Source of the DNA: Aquitalea palustris
GTDB lineage: Bacteria; Pseudomonadota; Gammaproteobacteria; Burkholderiales; Chromobacteriaceae
Reading direction: 5' to 3'
Assembly (NCBI RefSeq): GCF_003693445.1
Contig: NZ_RFAR01000096.1
Coordinates: 1-38,660 of the forward strand
Length of the DNA: 38,660 nucleotides
Within the stretch, counting starts at the first letter, position 1. Each line of letters opens with the position of its first letter. Positions 24,569 to 33,303 of this stretch are shown here, piece by piece. The notes under the pieces are model-generated. The model was not told the DNA's origin. It ran no database searches and was given only the letters and a program-made list of their open reading frames with translations. The position numbers were made by a program, and so were the translations under genes.

Positions 24569-26599
24569 ATGGATATGAAAAGCTTATACCTGCTGATTGC
24601 GCTCTCACCACTGGTGGGATCCATCATCGCAGGCTTGTTTGGATGGGCAATCGGCCGCCGCGCTTCTCACGTCGTGACGATTCTCGGCGTGGCAGTCTCG
24701 GCAGCCCTGTCCTTCAAGGTACTTTATGCCTTCCTTAGCGGGCAGGCAGAAGTCTTCAACGCGCCGGTCTATACCTGGCTGACTGTCGGTGGCTACGAGT
24801 TCTCCGTCGGCTTCCTGGTGGATTCGCTGACGGCAATGATGCTGGTGGTGGTCACCTTCGTGTCGCTGATGGTGCATATCTACACCATCGGCTACATGCA
24901 GGAAGATCCGGGCTATCAGCGCTTCTTCAGCTATATCTCGCTGTTTACCTTCTCGATGCTGATGCTGGTGATGAGCAACAACTTCATCCAGCTGTTCTTC
25001 GGTTGGGAAGCAGTGGGCCTGGTGTCCTACCTGCTGATCGGTTTCTGGTTCAAGCGTCCGACTGCGATCTACGCCAACCTGAAGGCCTTCCTGGTCAACC
25101 GCGTGGGCGACTTCGGTTTCCTGCTGGGTATCGGCCTGGTACTGGCTTACTTCGGCGGTTCGCTGAACTACAGCGATGTATTCGCTGCAGCGCCGGCACT
25201 GGCCAGCAAGACCATCCAGATCATCCCGGGCTGTGACTGGTCGCTGCTGACTGTTACCTGCATCCTGCTGTTCATCGGTGCCATGGGTAAGTCGGCTCAG
25301 TTCCCGCTGCACGTATGGCTGCCGGACTCGATGGAAGGCCCGACTCCGATCTCCGCGCTGATCCACGCTGCCACCATGGTGACGGCTGGTATCTTCATGG
25401 TGTCGCGCATGAGCCCGCTGTTTGAAATGTCCGACACCGCGCTGAACGTGGTGCTGGTCGCTGGCTCCATTACCGCGCTGTTCATGGGCTTCCTTGGTAT
25501 CGTGCAGAACGACATCAAGCGCGTGGTGGCTTATTCCACCCTGTCGCAGCTGGGTTACATGACAGTTGCCCTGGGTGCTTCGGCCTACCCGGTTGCCATG
25601 TTCCACGTAATGACCCACGCCTTCTTCAAGGCCCTGCTGTTCCTTGGCGCCGGTTCCGTCATCATGGGCATGCACCATGATCAGGACATGCGCAATATGG
25701 GCGGCCTGCGCAAGTACATGCCGATTACCTGGCTGACTTCGCTGCTGGGTTCGCTGGCGCTGATCGGTACGCCGTTCTTCTCCGGTTTCTATTCCAAAGA
25801 CTCCATTATTGAAGCGGTACAGCTGTCGCACTTGCCGGCAGCCGGTTTTGCCTACTTCGCCGTGATTGCTGGCGTGTTCGTGACTGCCTTCTACTCCTTC
25901 CGCATGTACTTCCTGGTCTTCCATGGCAAGGAACGCTGGATGGAGAAAAAAGATGATCACCATCACGGTCACGATGACCACGACCACCACCATGGTCTGG
26001 GTCCGAATGACAAGCCGCATGAATCGCCGTGGGTGGTGACCCTGCCGCTGGTGCTGTTGGCCATTCCGTCGGTACTGGTTGGTTTCTTTGCCATTGAACC
26101 GCTGGTTTATGGTTCCTTCTTCAAGGGGGTCATCGCGATTCACAGCGAGGCACACCCGGCACTGGAAGAACTGGCACATGAATTCCACGGCGCCAGCGCC
26201 ATGGGCATGCATGCCTTTACCTCGCTGCCTTTCCTGCTGGCCCTGGCCGGTGTGGTGACAGCCTGGTTCTTCTATATGAAGGCTCCGCAAATCCCGGCCG
26301 CCATCAAGCAGAAGTTCAGCTTCATCAACCAGGTACTGGAAAACAAGTACTACCTGGACGAGCTGTACTATGCCGTGTTTGCCAAGGGCTCGCGCGCCCT
26401 GGGTACCTTCTTCTGGAAGGTGGGTGACATGCTGCTGATCGATGGCCTGGTGGTGAATGGTGCAGCCAAGCTGGTGGGAACCTTCTCCAAGCTGGTACGC
26501 AAGCTGCAGACCGGTTTCATCTACAGCTACGCCATGACCATGATTATCGGCGTGCTGGCACTGATGACGCTGTGGTTCTCGCAGATCATCCTGCGCTAA
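24569..26599 (+). CDS. nuoL: NADH-quinone oxidoreductase subunit L
   Basis: Distal antiporter-like proton-pumping subunit with the long lateral helix, 676 aa. The antiporter core shows FFGWEAVGLVSYLLIGFW with the conserved Glu, GAMGKSAQFPLHVWLPDSMEGPTPISALIHAATMVTAG with key Lys and His, and KRVVAYSTLSQLGYM. Residues 462-475 hold a loop of eight histidines among aspartates (see findings). The C-terminal helices follow after about residue 600. The ribosome binding site is weak; ATG 24575 is an alternative start. Confidence 0.96.
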   Translation: MDMKSLYLLIALSPLVGSIIAGLFGWAIGRRASHVVTILGVAVSAALSFKVLYAFLSGQAEVFNAPVYTWLTVGGYEFSVGFLVDSLTAMMLVVVTFVSLMVHIYTIGYMQEDPGYQRFFSYISLFTFSMLMLVMSNNFIQLFFGWEAVGLVSYLLIGFWFKRPTAIYANLKAFLVNRVGDFGFLLGIGLVLAYFGGSLNYSDVFAAAPALASKTIQIIPGCDWSLLTVTCILLFIGAMGKSAQFPLHVWLPDSMEGPTPISALIHAATMVTAGIFMVSRMSPLFEMSDTALNVVLVAGSITALFMGFLGIVQNDIKRVVAYSTLSQLGYMTVALGASAYPVAMFHVMTHAFFKALLFLGAGSVIMGMHHDQDMRNMGGLRKYMPITWLTSLLGSLALIGTPFFSGFYSKDSIIEAVQLSHLPAAGFAYFAVIAGVFVTAFYSFRMYFLVFHGKERWMEKKDDHHHGHDDHDHHHGLGPNDKPHESPWVVTLPLVLLAIPSVLVGFFAIEPLVYGSFFKGVIAIHSEAHPALEELAHEFHGASAMGMHAFTSLPFLLALAGVVTAWFFYMKAPQIPAAIKQKFSFINQVLENKYYLDELYYAVFAKGSRALGTFFWKVGDMLLIDGLVVNGAAKLVGTFSKLVRKLQTGFIYSYAMTMIIGVLALMTLWFSQIILR

Positions 26600-26642
26600 G
26601 GCCCAGACCTCTGGAATTGGAATAACTACTTAGGTTTTGACT

Positions 26643-28139
26643 ATGTTCACAAATCAGTTAAGTCTGGTGATCTGGGCCCCCATCGTGGCCGGGTTGCTGG
26701 TGCTGGCTACGGGAGGAGACCAACGGGCCAACCTGGCCCGCTGGCTGGCAGTAGCCGGTGCCTTGATCGGTTTCCTGCTGTCTCTGCCGCTGTTTACCGG
26801 CTTCGACAACCTGAACGGCGGCATGCAGTTCGAGGAAGTGAAGCCGTGGATTGCCTCCTTTGGCATCCAGTACCACCTGGGCGTGGACGGCATATCCATG
26901 CTGTTCGTCATCCTCAACAGCTTTACCACCCTGATGGTGGTACTGGCTGGCTGGCAGGTGATCCAGAAGCGCCCGGCGCAGTACATGGCCGCCTTCCTGA
27001 TCATGTCCGGCCTGATCAACGGTGCCTTTGCCGCACTGGATGCCATCCTGTTCTATGTCTTCTTTGAAGGCATGCTGATCCCGATGTATCTCATCATCGG
27101 TGTCTGGGGTGGTCCGCGCCGTGTGTATGCGTCCTTCAAGTTCTTCCTGTACACCCTGCTCGGCTCGCTGCTGATGCTGGTGGCCTTGATCTACCTGTAC
27201 TTCCAGGCTGGCAAGACCTTCGACATCCAGGCTTTCCAGGCAATTGCCAAGATTCCGCTGAACGTGCAGATCCTGCTGTTCATCGCCTTCTTCCTGTCGT
27301 TTGCGGTGAAGGTGCCGATGTGGCCGGTCCACACCTGGTTGCCTGATGCCCACGTGGAAGCGCCGACCGGCGGTTCCATGGTGCTGGCTGCCATCACCCT
27401 GAAGATTGGTGCCTACGGTTTCCTGCGGTTTGCTCTCCCCATCCTGCCGGATGCCGCACGCGAACTGTCGTGGATCATGGTGGCACTGTCGCTGGTAGCT
27501 GTTGTGTATATCGGTCTGGTAGCGCTGGTGCAGAGCGACATGAAGAAACTGGTGGCTTACTCCTCCATTTCCCACATGGGTTTTGTTACCCTCGGTCTGT
27601 TCATGTTCACCGGTTCGCACCTGAACCAGTGGGCCGTGGAAGGTGCGTTGGTGCAGATGGTGTCGCACGGCTTTGTTTCCGCCGGCATGTTCTTCTGCAT
27701 CGGTGTGATGTATGACCGTGTACACAGCCGCAACATTGCCGATTACGGTGGTGTGGCCAACAAAATGCCGATCTTTGCTGCCTTCATGATGCTGTTTGCC
27801 ATGGCCAACTCCGGTTTGCCGGCGACTTCCGGCTTTGCTGGTGAATTCATGGTGATCATGGGTGCGGTTCAGGTGAACTTCTGGTATGCCGCCCTGGCTG
27901 CCACCACCCTGATCTTCGGCGCTGCCTACACCCTGTGGATGTACAAGCGGGTGATCTTTGGTGAGGTGAGCAATCACCATGTGGAAGAAATGGCTGATGT
28001 GAACAAACGCGAATTCCTGGTGCTGGCCGTGTTGGCCATTGCAGTGCTGGGCATGGGTCTGTACCCGCAAGGCTTCGTCGAAAAGATGCACCTGTCGGTG
28101 AATGACCTGATTGCGCATGTTGCGCAGACCAAGCTCTAA
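26643..28139 (+). CDS. nuoM: NADH-quinone oxidoreductase subunit M
   Basis: Second antiporter-like pumping subunit, 498 aa with about fourteen helices. FYVFFEGMLIPMYLIIGVWGG carries the conserved membrane Glu; KVPMWPVHTWLPDAHVEAPTGGSMVLAAITLKIGAYG carries the key Lys; and KKLVAYSSISHMGFV is also conserved. ATG 26643 is chosen; a TTG at 26637 would add two residues. The Shine-Dalgarno is weak (TTAGG). Confidence 0.96.
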   Translation: MFTNQLSLVIWAPIVAGLLVLATGGDQRANLARWLAVAGALIGFLLSLPLFTGFDNLNGGMQFEEVKPWIASFGIQYHLGVDGISMLFVILNSFTTLMVVLAGWQVIQKRPAQYMAAFLIMSGLINGAFAALDAILFYVFFEGMLIPMYLIIGVWGGPRRVYASFKFFLYTLLGSLLMLVALIYLYFQAGKTFDIQAFQAIAKIPLNVQILLFIAFFLSFAVKVPMWPVHTWLPDAHVEAPTGGSMVLAAITLKIGAYGFLRFALPILPDAARELSWIMVALSLVAVVYIGLVALVQSDMKKLVAYSSISHMGFVTLGLFMFTGSHLNQWAVEGALVQMVSHGFVSAGMFFCIGVMYDRVHSRNIADYGGVANKMPIFAAFMMLFAMANSGLPATSGFAGEFMVIMGAVQVNFWYAALAATTLIFGAAYTLWMYKRVIFGEVSNHHVEEMADVNKREFLVLAVLAIAVLGMGLYPQGFVEKMHLSVNDLIAHVAQTKL

Positions 28140-28157
28140 GGCCATAAGGAAAACATA

Positions 28158-29612
28158 ATGAATTGGGCTGATCTGAACCTGATGCCTGCCTTGCCCGAAC
28201 TGTTCATGTCCGTGGCAATACTGGTCATCCTCATGCTCGATGCTTTCATTTCGGATGCAAAGCGCGGCCTGCATTACGGTCTGGCCTTGCTGACGCTGGC
28301 AGGCTGTGCGGTATTGCAGGTACAAACCTATTCGGCCGTACCGGTACATACCTTCTCTGGCATGTTTGTCAGCGATGCCTTGTCCAGTCTGGTAAAACTG
28401 GCCATGTATGGCAGCACCGCCATGGTGCTGGTGTACAGCCGTCAGTACATTGCCGACCGCGGTCTGCTGCGTGGCGAGTTCTTCTCCCTGGCGCTGTTTG
28501 CCCTGCTGGGGATGAACATCATGGTGTCGGCTTCACATTTCCTGTCGCTCTACATGGGCCTGGAACTGCTGTCGCTGTCGCTGTACTCGCTGATCGCCTT
28601 GCAACGTGATGAAGTGAAGGCAACCGAAGCTGCCATGAAATACTTCGTACTGGGCGCGCTGGCCTCCGGCCTGCTGCTGTACGGTATTTCCATGATCTAC
28701 GGTGCCACCGGCACGCTGGACCTGGCCTTGGTGGCCAAGGCCATCAAGCTGCATACCGCCAATGACATGCTGCTGGTGTTCGGCCTGGTGTTCATTGTGG
28801 CTGGCCTGTGCTTCAAGCTTGGCACGGTCCCCTTCCACATGTGGGTACCGGATGTGTACCAGGGTTCGGCCACTGCCGTGACCCTGATGGTGGGTGCTGC
28901 GCCCAAACTGGCCGCTTTTGTCTTCGTGCTGCGCATCCTGGTGCAGGGCATGGAGGCCATGGTGGCGGACTGGCAAGCGATGCTGGCACTGGTTGCCGTA
29001 CTGTCGATGGCCATCGGTAACATCACCGCCATTGCCCAGACCAATATCAAGCGCATGCTGGCTTACTCCACCATCTCGCACATGGGCTTCCTGCTGCTCG
29101 GCCTGCTGGCTGGTACGCCGGATGGCTATGCCGCTGCACTGTTCTACTCGCTGATCTACGTGCTGATGTCCATGGTGAGCTTCGGCATCCTGCTGGGTCT
29201 GTCCCGTGCCGGTTTCGAATGTGAAACCCTGGACGATCTGAAGGGTCTGAACAGCCGCAACAGCTGGTATGCCCTGCTGATGCTGCTGACCATGTTCTCC
29301 ATGGCCGGTGTGCCGCCGCTGGCAGGTTTCTACGCCAAGTTCGCCGTGATCAAGGCGATCGTGGACATTCACCTGTACTGGCTGGCCATCATTGCCGTGA
29401 TGATGTCGCTGATCGGCGCCTTCTACTACCTGCGTGTCGTGAAGAACATCTACTTTGATGAAGCCCAGGACACCTCGGCCATCGTGATGCGTGCCGACAT
29501 GAAGCTGGTGCTGTCCATCAATGCCGTGGCATTGCTGGTGCTGGGCATGCTGCCGGAGCGTGTGATCGAATTGTGCATTCAGGCGATGAAGCAGTCGCTC
29601 ACCGTTATCTGA
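28158..29612 (+). CDS. nuoN: NADH-quinone oxidoreductase subunit N
   Basis: Third antiporter-like subunit, 484 aa with about fourteen helices. LYMGLELLSLSLYSLIAL holds the conserved Glu, and CFKLGTVPFHMWVPDVYQGSATAVTLMVGAAPKLAAF and KRMLAYSTISHMGFLLLGL are typical. AAGGA lies before the ATG. It ends the canonical nuo genes; the DUF2818 gene follows after 16 nt with its own AGGAAAG, so it is very likely on the same transcript. Confidence 0.96.
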   Translation: MNWADLNLMPALPELFMSVAILVILMLDAFISDAKRGLHYGLALLTLAGCAVLQVQTYSAVPVHTFSGMFVSDALSSLVKLAMYGSTAMVLVYSRQYIADRGLLRGEFFSLALFALLGMNIMVSASHFLSLYMGLELLSLSLYSLIALQRDEVKATEAAMKYFVLGALASGLLLYGISMIYGATGTLDLALVAKAIKLHTANDMLLVFGLVFIVAGLCFKLGTVPFHMWVPDVYQGSATAVTLMVGAAPKLAAFVFVLRILVQGMEAMVADWQAMLALVAVLSMAIGNITAIAQTNIKRMLAYSTISHMGFLLLGLLAGTPDGYAAALFYSLIYVLMSMVSFGILLGLSRAGFECETLDDLKGLNSRNSWYALLMLLTMFSMAGVPPLAGFYAKFAVIKAIVDIHLYWLAIIAVMMSLIGAFYYLRVVKNIYFDEAQDTSAIVMRADMKLVLSINAVALLVLGMLPERVIELCIQAMKQSLTVI

Positions 29613-29628
29613 TAGGAAAGCTGCCAGC

Positions 29629-29925
29629 ATGCAAGCCAGTGTTGCTACTTTGTTGATTGTCGCCTTTGTGGCAGCCAATCTGCCCTTCCTGACCCAGCGT
29701 CTGGGAGGCGTCATCCGCATGAGTAACAAGCACTTCGGCTGGCGCTTGCTGGAACTGCTGGTGCTGTTTGTGCTGGTCGGTGTGTTTGCGCGCTTTCTGG
29801 AAGCGCGGCAGATGCCGGTCCAGCCGCAGCACTGGCAGTTTTACGTGACGACGGTAGCCTTGTTTCTGGTGTTTGCCTTTCCGGGGTTTGTCTATCAGAC
29901 CTTCTGGAAGAAACGCAGCAGTTAA
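29629..29925 (+). CDS. DUF2818 family membrane protein, nuo-linked
   Basis: Small inner-membrane protein of unknown function, 98 aa, with three hydrophobic segments (about residues 5-22, 40-59, 72-92). The translation (MQASVATLLIVAFVAANLPF, then RLGGVIRMSNKHFGWRLLELLVLF and FPGFVYQTFWKK) fits DUF2818, a family repeatedly found after nuoN in betaproteobacteria. It lies 16 nt after nuoN and just before the operon terminator. A role in complex I assembly or stability is an inference from position only. Confidence 0.8.
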   Translation: MQASVATLLIVAFVAANLPFLTQRLGGVIRMSNKHFGWRLLELLVLFVLVGVFARFLEARQMPVQPQHWQFYVTTVALFLVFAFPGFVYQTFWKKRSS

Positions 29926-29945
29926 CAAGAACGGTTTTGCAGAAC

Positions 29946-29969
29946 AACCCGGCCCTGGCCGGGTTTTTT
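29946..29969 (+). terminator. terminator of the nuo operon
   Basis: AACCCGGCC (29946-29954) and GGCCGGGTT (29957-29965) form a 9-bp perfect stem followed by TTTT, six T in total counting the stem end. Confidence 0.9.
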
Positions 29970-30081
29970 ATTGTGCAAGTGATGGCCTGCTGCTGTAGTC
30001 AGCTGATTGGCCCACAGTGGCAGCCCGCTGTCTGCGGGACCGGCAGGAAATATCCGCAGGACATGGCTCTGCGATGGACAA

Positions 30082-30106
30082 GAAAAACCCGGCATGAAGC
30101 CGGGCT
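30082..30106 (-). terminator. terminator of the acyltransferase genes
   Basis: On the - strand AGCCCGGC (30106-30099 by position) pairs with GCCGGGTT with one G:U, around TTCAT, followed by a U-run (complement of AAAAA at 30083-30087). It lies 34 nt beyond the stop codon at 30141. Confidence 0.8.
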
Positions 30107-30140
30107 GTCTGTCATCAAGCAAGTCTGCTGTATCGCCGCA

Positions 30141-31007
30141 TCAATAGATGCGCTCCTCGCCTTCCGGGCGGGTCTTGAAGCGTTTGTGCAGCCAGAAATA
30201 CTGGCTGGGTATCTCGCGGATGCGCTCTTCCAGAAAGGCATTCATGCGGCGGGTATCGGCCACGACATCCTCCGTCGGGTAATTCTCCCATGCCGGATAA
30301 AATTCCAGCTCAAAGCGATTACCCACGCGGCGTGCAATCAAGGGCACCACGCGCGCCTTGGCCAGCTTGCTGATGCGCGACAAACCGGTAATGGTCGCCG
30401 CGTCCTTTTCAAAGAATTTCACGAAGACCGAGTCGCGGGCACCAAAATCCTGATCCGGCAGATAAAGGAAGGGAGTGTGCTCCTTGCGCATGGCCTTGAT
30501 GATGGAGCGCAGGCCTTCGTTGCGCGGCACGATGTAGCAGTTGTCATAGCGCTGGCGGCCAGCATAGATCTGCGCGTCCAGGGTGTCGTTTTTCTGCTGT
30601 GAATATACACTGACCAGCGGCAACACCTGATTGAGCGCAAACACGCACATTTCAAAGCCGACAAAGTGCGGGTAGAACAGGATCACATCCTCGCCCTTGG
30701 CACGCAGCTCTTCCACGATATGCAGATTCTTGATGGTGACCAGCTTGCGAATGCGCTCGGCCGAGCTCCACCAGGCCACGCCATACTCCAGTGCCAGCCG
30801 GATCATGAAACCGAAATTGGCCTTGACCAGCTTGATCCGCTCGGCTTCCGTCATCTGCGGGAAACACAGCCGCAGATTGGTCAACCCAACCTTGCGGCGA
30901 TCTGTTGCCAAGTGGTAAGCGACCAGGCCAATGGCATCAGCCAGCAGGCCAATGGCCCACATGGGCAGCAGGCGAATCAGCCATAACAGGGCAAAAGCGA
31001 TCTTCAT
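30141..31007 (-). CDS. lipid A biosynthesis acyltransferase, LpxL/HtrB family (second gene)
   Basis: Inner-membrane acyltransferase that adds a secondary acyl chain to lipid A, using acyl-ACP at the cytoplasmic face. In the 288-aa product an N-terminal membrane anchor (MKIAFALLWLIRLLPMWAIG) precedes the catalytic HX4E motif HFVGFE (H114, E119), PRNEGLRSIIKAM and the C-terminal SQYFWLHKRFKTRPEGE. The ATG at 31007 overlaps the upstream stop by ATGA, which fixes the start; the open frame extends 22 codons further. Which acyl position it serves (LpxL or LpxM type) cannot be told by eye. Confidence 0.88.
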   Translation of the reverse strand: MKIAFALLWLIRLLPMWAIGLLADAIGLVAYHLATDRRKVGLTNLRLCFPQMTEAERIKLVKANFGFMIRLALEYGVAWWSSAERIRKLVTIKNLHIVEELRAKGEDVILFYPHFVGFEMCVFALNQVLPLVSVYSQQKNDTLDAQIYAGRQRYDNCYIVPRNEGLRSIIKAMRKEHTPFLYLPDQDFGARDSVFVKFFEKDAATITGLSRISKLAKARVVPLIARRVGNRFELEFYPAWENYPTEDVVADTRRMNAFLEERIREIPSQYFWLHKRFKTRPEGEERIY

Positions 31008-31897
31008 GGGTTTCCTTGCAGATGGTCTGGCGGAGTGACGCCGGCCGGACATTTGTAACGGTTGTAGCTCCACAGGTATTGGCTGGGGAAGCGGCGGATC
31101 AGGTTTTCCACAGTGTGGTTGAGCAAGGCACAGTCGGCATCCTTGTCCCCGCTGAAAGGCTGCGGCATGGACTCGATATGCACGACAAAGCCCTCACCGT
31201 GTGGCAGGCGTTCGCCGACAAAGAACAACACCTCCACACCGCTCACCTGTGCCAGACGCGGCACCAGACTCATGGTGTAGGCCGGCTTGCCAAAAAATGG
31301 CGCCCACACTCCCTCGCCATTACCGGGTACCTGGTCGGGCAGGATGATGGTTGCCTCGCCCGACTTGAGTGCCTTCATCAGGATTCTGACGCCTGCACCG
31401 GTGGCCGGCGCAGTCTTGCCTTTGCCCCTGGCCCGACCTGCCTGCATCACCGGCTCCAGCCAGCTCAGCTTGGGAGGACGATACATGGCGGTGAGCGGGA
31501 AGGGCAGGCGCGAGCTGATATAGCGACCAGCAATATCGTAGCTACCCAGGTGCGGAGTAACGAACACGATGCCGTGACCCGCCTGCAGGGCAGCTTCCAC
31601 GTGCTGCCAGCCATGGCATGCCTTGACCAGCGCAGCGATGTCTTCCGGTTCGCGACACCAGGCAATGGACAATTCCAATGCACCTTTGCCGGTTTCTCGT
31701 GCGGATTGTTTGACTAGTCCTTGTAAAACCTGATAATTTTCACAGATTTTACTCGACGCCAGATTATCTCTCATCCTTTGCGCATAGCGCGGGGAGGCGA
31801 GATAAGTTAGCCGCCCCAGTATGGCGCCGAGACTTTGCAGCCACGACAGCGGCAAACGCGCCAGCAAGGACAACATGAGTTGGACCAGCTTGGACAT
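31004..31897 (-). CDS. lipid A biosynthesis acyltransferase, LpxL/HtrB family (first gene)
   Basis: Paralogue of the gene after it, 297 aa, with a membrane anchor in the first 30 residues. The catalytic motif is HLGSYD (H116, D121), with Asp in place of the Glu of its neighbour. AMYRPPKLSWLEPVMQAGR, ILPDQVPGNGEGVWAPFFGKPAYT and the C-terminal SQYLWSYNRYKCPA fit the LpxL/LpxM/LpxP family. It is the first of the two-gene operon, divergent from metK with 77 nt between them, so the promoters must overlap closely. Confidence 0.9.
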   Translation of the reverse strand: MSKLVQLMLSLLARLPLSWLQSLGAILGRLTYLASPRYAQRMRDNLASSKICENYQVLQGLVKQSARETGKGALELSIAWCREPEDIAALVKACHGWQHVEAALQAGHGIVFVTPHLGSYDIAGRYISSRLPFPLTAMYRPPKLSWLEPVMQAGRARGKGKTAPATGAGVRILMKALKSGEATIILPDQVPGNGEGVWAPFFGKPAYTMSLVPRLAQVSGVEVLFFVGERLPHGEGFVVHIESMPQPFSGDKDADCALLNHTVENLIRRFPSQYLWSYNRYKCPAGVTPPDHLQGNP

Positions 31898-31974
31898 GGT
31901 TTCGTCAGTGGTGATCGTAAAGCGGCCTATTTTATCATCACACTGTTTTGCTTTATTCGGGAATCAACAAACAA
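31898..31974. promoter_or_regulatory. divergent promoter region acyltransferase/metK
   Basis: A 77-nt AT-rich gap between divergent starts, so it should hold both promoters. TATTTT around 31928-31934 could be a -10 for metK, but no clear -35 was found. It is too short for any known SAM riboswitch class plus a promoter, and none was recognised. Confidence 0.35.
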
Positions 31975-33144
31975 ATGAGCGAATATCTGTTTACGTCGGA
32001 GTCGGTATCGGAAGGCCATCCGGACAAAGTCGCCGACCAAATCTCTGATGCCATCCTCGATGCCATCCTGCGCGAAGACAAATACGCTCGCGTTGCTGCC
32101 GAAACACTGGTGAATACCGGTCTGGTAGTACTGGCCGGCGAGATCACCACTTCGGCCAATATCGACTACATCAAGGTCGCACGCGAAACCATCAAGCGCA
32201 TCGGCTACGACAACTCCGAACTGGGCTTCGACTACCACGGTTGCGCGGTCATGGCCTGCTATGACAAGCAGTCGCAAGACATCGCCCAGGGCGTTAACGA
32301 AGGTGAAGGCCTGGACCTGAACCAGGGCGCTGGCGACCAGGGCCTGATGTTCGGCTACGCCTGCGACGAAACCCCGACGCTGATGCCTTTCCCCATCTAT
32401 TACGCACACCGTCTGGTACAACGCCAGGCCGAGCTGCGCAAGGATGGCCGCCTGCCGTGGCTGCGTCCGGATGCCAAGAGCCAGATCACTTGCGTCTACG
32501 ACGGTGAAACCGGTCTGCCCAAGCGCATCGACACCGTGGTGCTGTCTACCCAGCACAGCCCGGAAATCGATCACAAGACGCTGACCGAAGCTGTCATCGA
32601 AGACATCATCAAACCGGTGCTGCCGCCGGAAATGCTGACTGCCGAAACCAAGTACCTGGTCAACCCGACCGGCCGCTTTGTCATTGGCGGCCCGATGGGC
32701 GATTGCGGCCTGACCGGCCGCAAGATCATTGTCGATACCTACGGCGGTGCAGCCCCGCACGGTGGTGGTGCCTTCTCCGGCAAGGATCCGTCCAAGGTAG
32801 ACCGTTCGGCCGCCTATGCCGGTCGTTACGTGGCCAAGAACATCGTGGCCGCCGGCCTGGCACGCCAGTGCCAGATCCAGGTCTCCTACGCCATTGGCGT
32901 AGCCGAGCCGACCTCGATTGCGGTGGATACCTTCGGCACCAACAAGATCCCGAACGAAAAGATCGTGGAACTGGTGAAAAAACACTTCGACCTGCGTCCG
33001 AAAGGCATCATCCAGATGCTGGACCTGCTGCGTCCGATTTACGGTAAAACCGCTGCTTACGGCCACTTTGGCCGTGAAGAGCCGGAATTCACCTGGGAAC
33101 GCACCGACAAGGTCGAGGCCCTGCGCGCAGACGCTGGTCTGTAA
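31975..33144 (+). CDS. metK: S-adenosylmethionine synthetase
   Basis: Makes S-adenosylmethionine from methionine and ATP. The 389-aa product shows the Mg/ATP motif [17 protein letters not shown] (9-25), [16 protein letters not shown], the phosphate-binding loop [23 protein letters not shown], and C-terminal [16 protein letters not shown] 31975 is the family start ([18 protein letters not shown]); the frame is open to 31948 upstream. The Shine-Dalgarno is weak (CGGGAA). Length is normal. Confidence 0.97.
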   Translation: MSEYLFTSESVSEGHPDKVADQISDAILDAILREDKYARVAAETLVNTGLVVLAGEITTSANIDYIKVARETIKRIGYDNSELGFDYHGCAVMACYDKQSQDIAQGVNEGEGLDLNQGAGDQGLMFGYACDETPTLMPFPIYYAHRLVQRQAELRKDGRLPWLRPDAKSQITCVYDGETGLPKRIDTVVLSTQHSPEIDHKTLTEAVIEDIIKPVLPPEMLTAETKYLVNPTGRFVIGGPMGDCGLTGRKIIVDTYGGAAPHGGGAFSGKDPSKVDRSAAYAGRYVAKNIVAAGLARQCQIQVSYAIGVAEPTSIAVDTFGTNKIPNEKIVELVKKHFDLRPKGIIQMLDLLRPIYGKTAAYGHFGREEPEFTWERTDKVEALRADAGL

Positions 33145-33171
33145 ACAGTTAGCCACACCAAGCAAGACAAC

Positions 33172-33202
33172 AGCACCGGATGAAAATCCGGTGCTTTTTT
33201 TT
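33172..33202 (+). terminator. terminator of metK
   Basis: AGCACCGGAT (33172-33181) and ATCCGGTGCT (33186-33195) form a 10-bp stem with a GAAA tetraloop, followed by TTTTTTT. Confidence 0.92.
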
Positions 33203-33235
33203 GCACTAAAACAGAACATGGGCTGCATGGCAGAC

Positions 33236-33262
33236 AAAAAAAGAGGGCGCCGAAGCGCCCCT
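33236..33262 (-). terminator. terminator of glnK-amtB
   Basis: On the - strand GGGCGC and GCGCCC (33260-33255 and 33250-33245) enclose a UUCG tetraloop, and the A-run at 33236-33242 gives a U-tail. It lies 43 nt past the amtB stop. Confidence 0.85.
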
Positions 33263-33303
33263 AAGTCCCTTACCACAACAAGTAGATCAGTATCAGTCTG
33301 CTG

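Noticed and set aside
24605-29729. Long - strand frames opposite nuoL, nuoM and nuoN (561, 563 and 398 codons)
   Set aside because: Same antisense effect: His/Gln-rich translations with no recognisable domain, opposite well-supported membrane subunits.
31898-31974. SAM-sensing riboswitch upstream of metK
   Set aside because: The gap is 77 nt, must hold two divergent promoters, and shows no recognisable SAM aptamer pattern.
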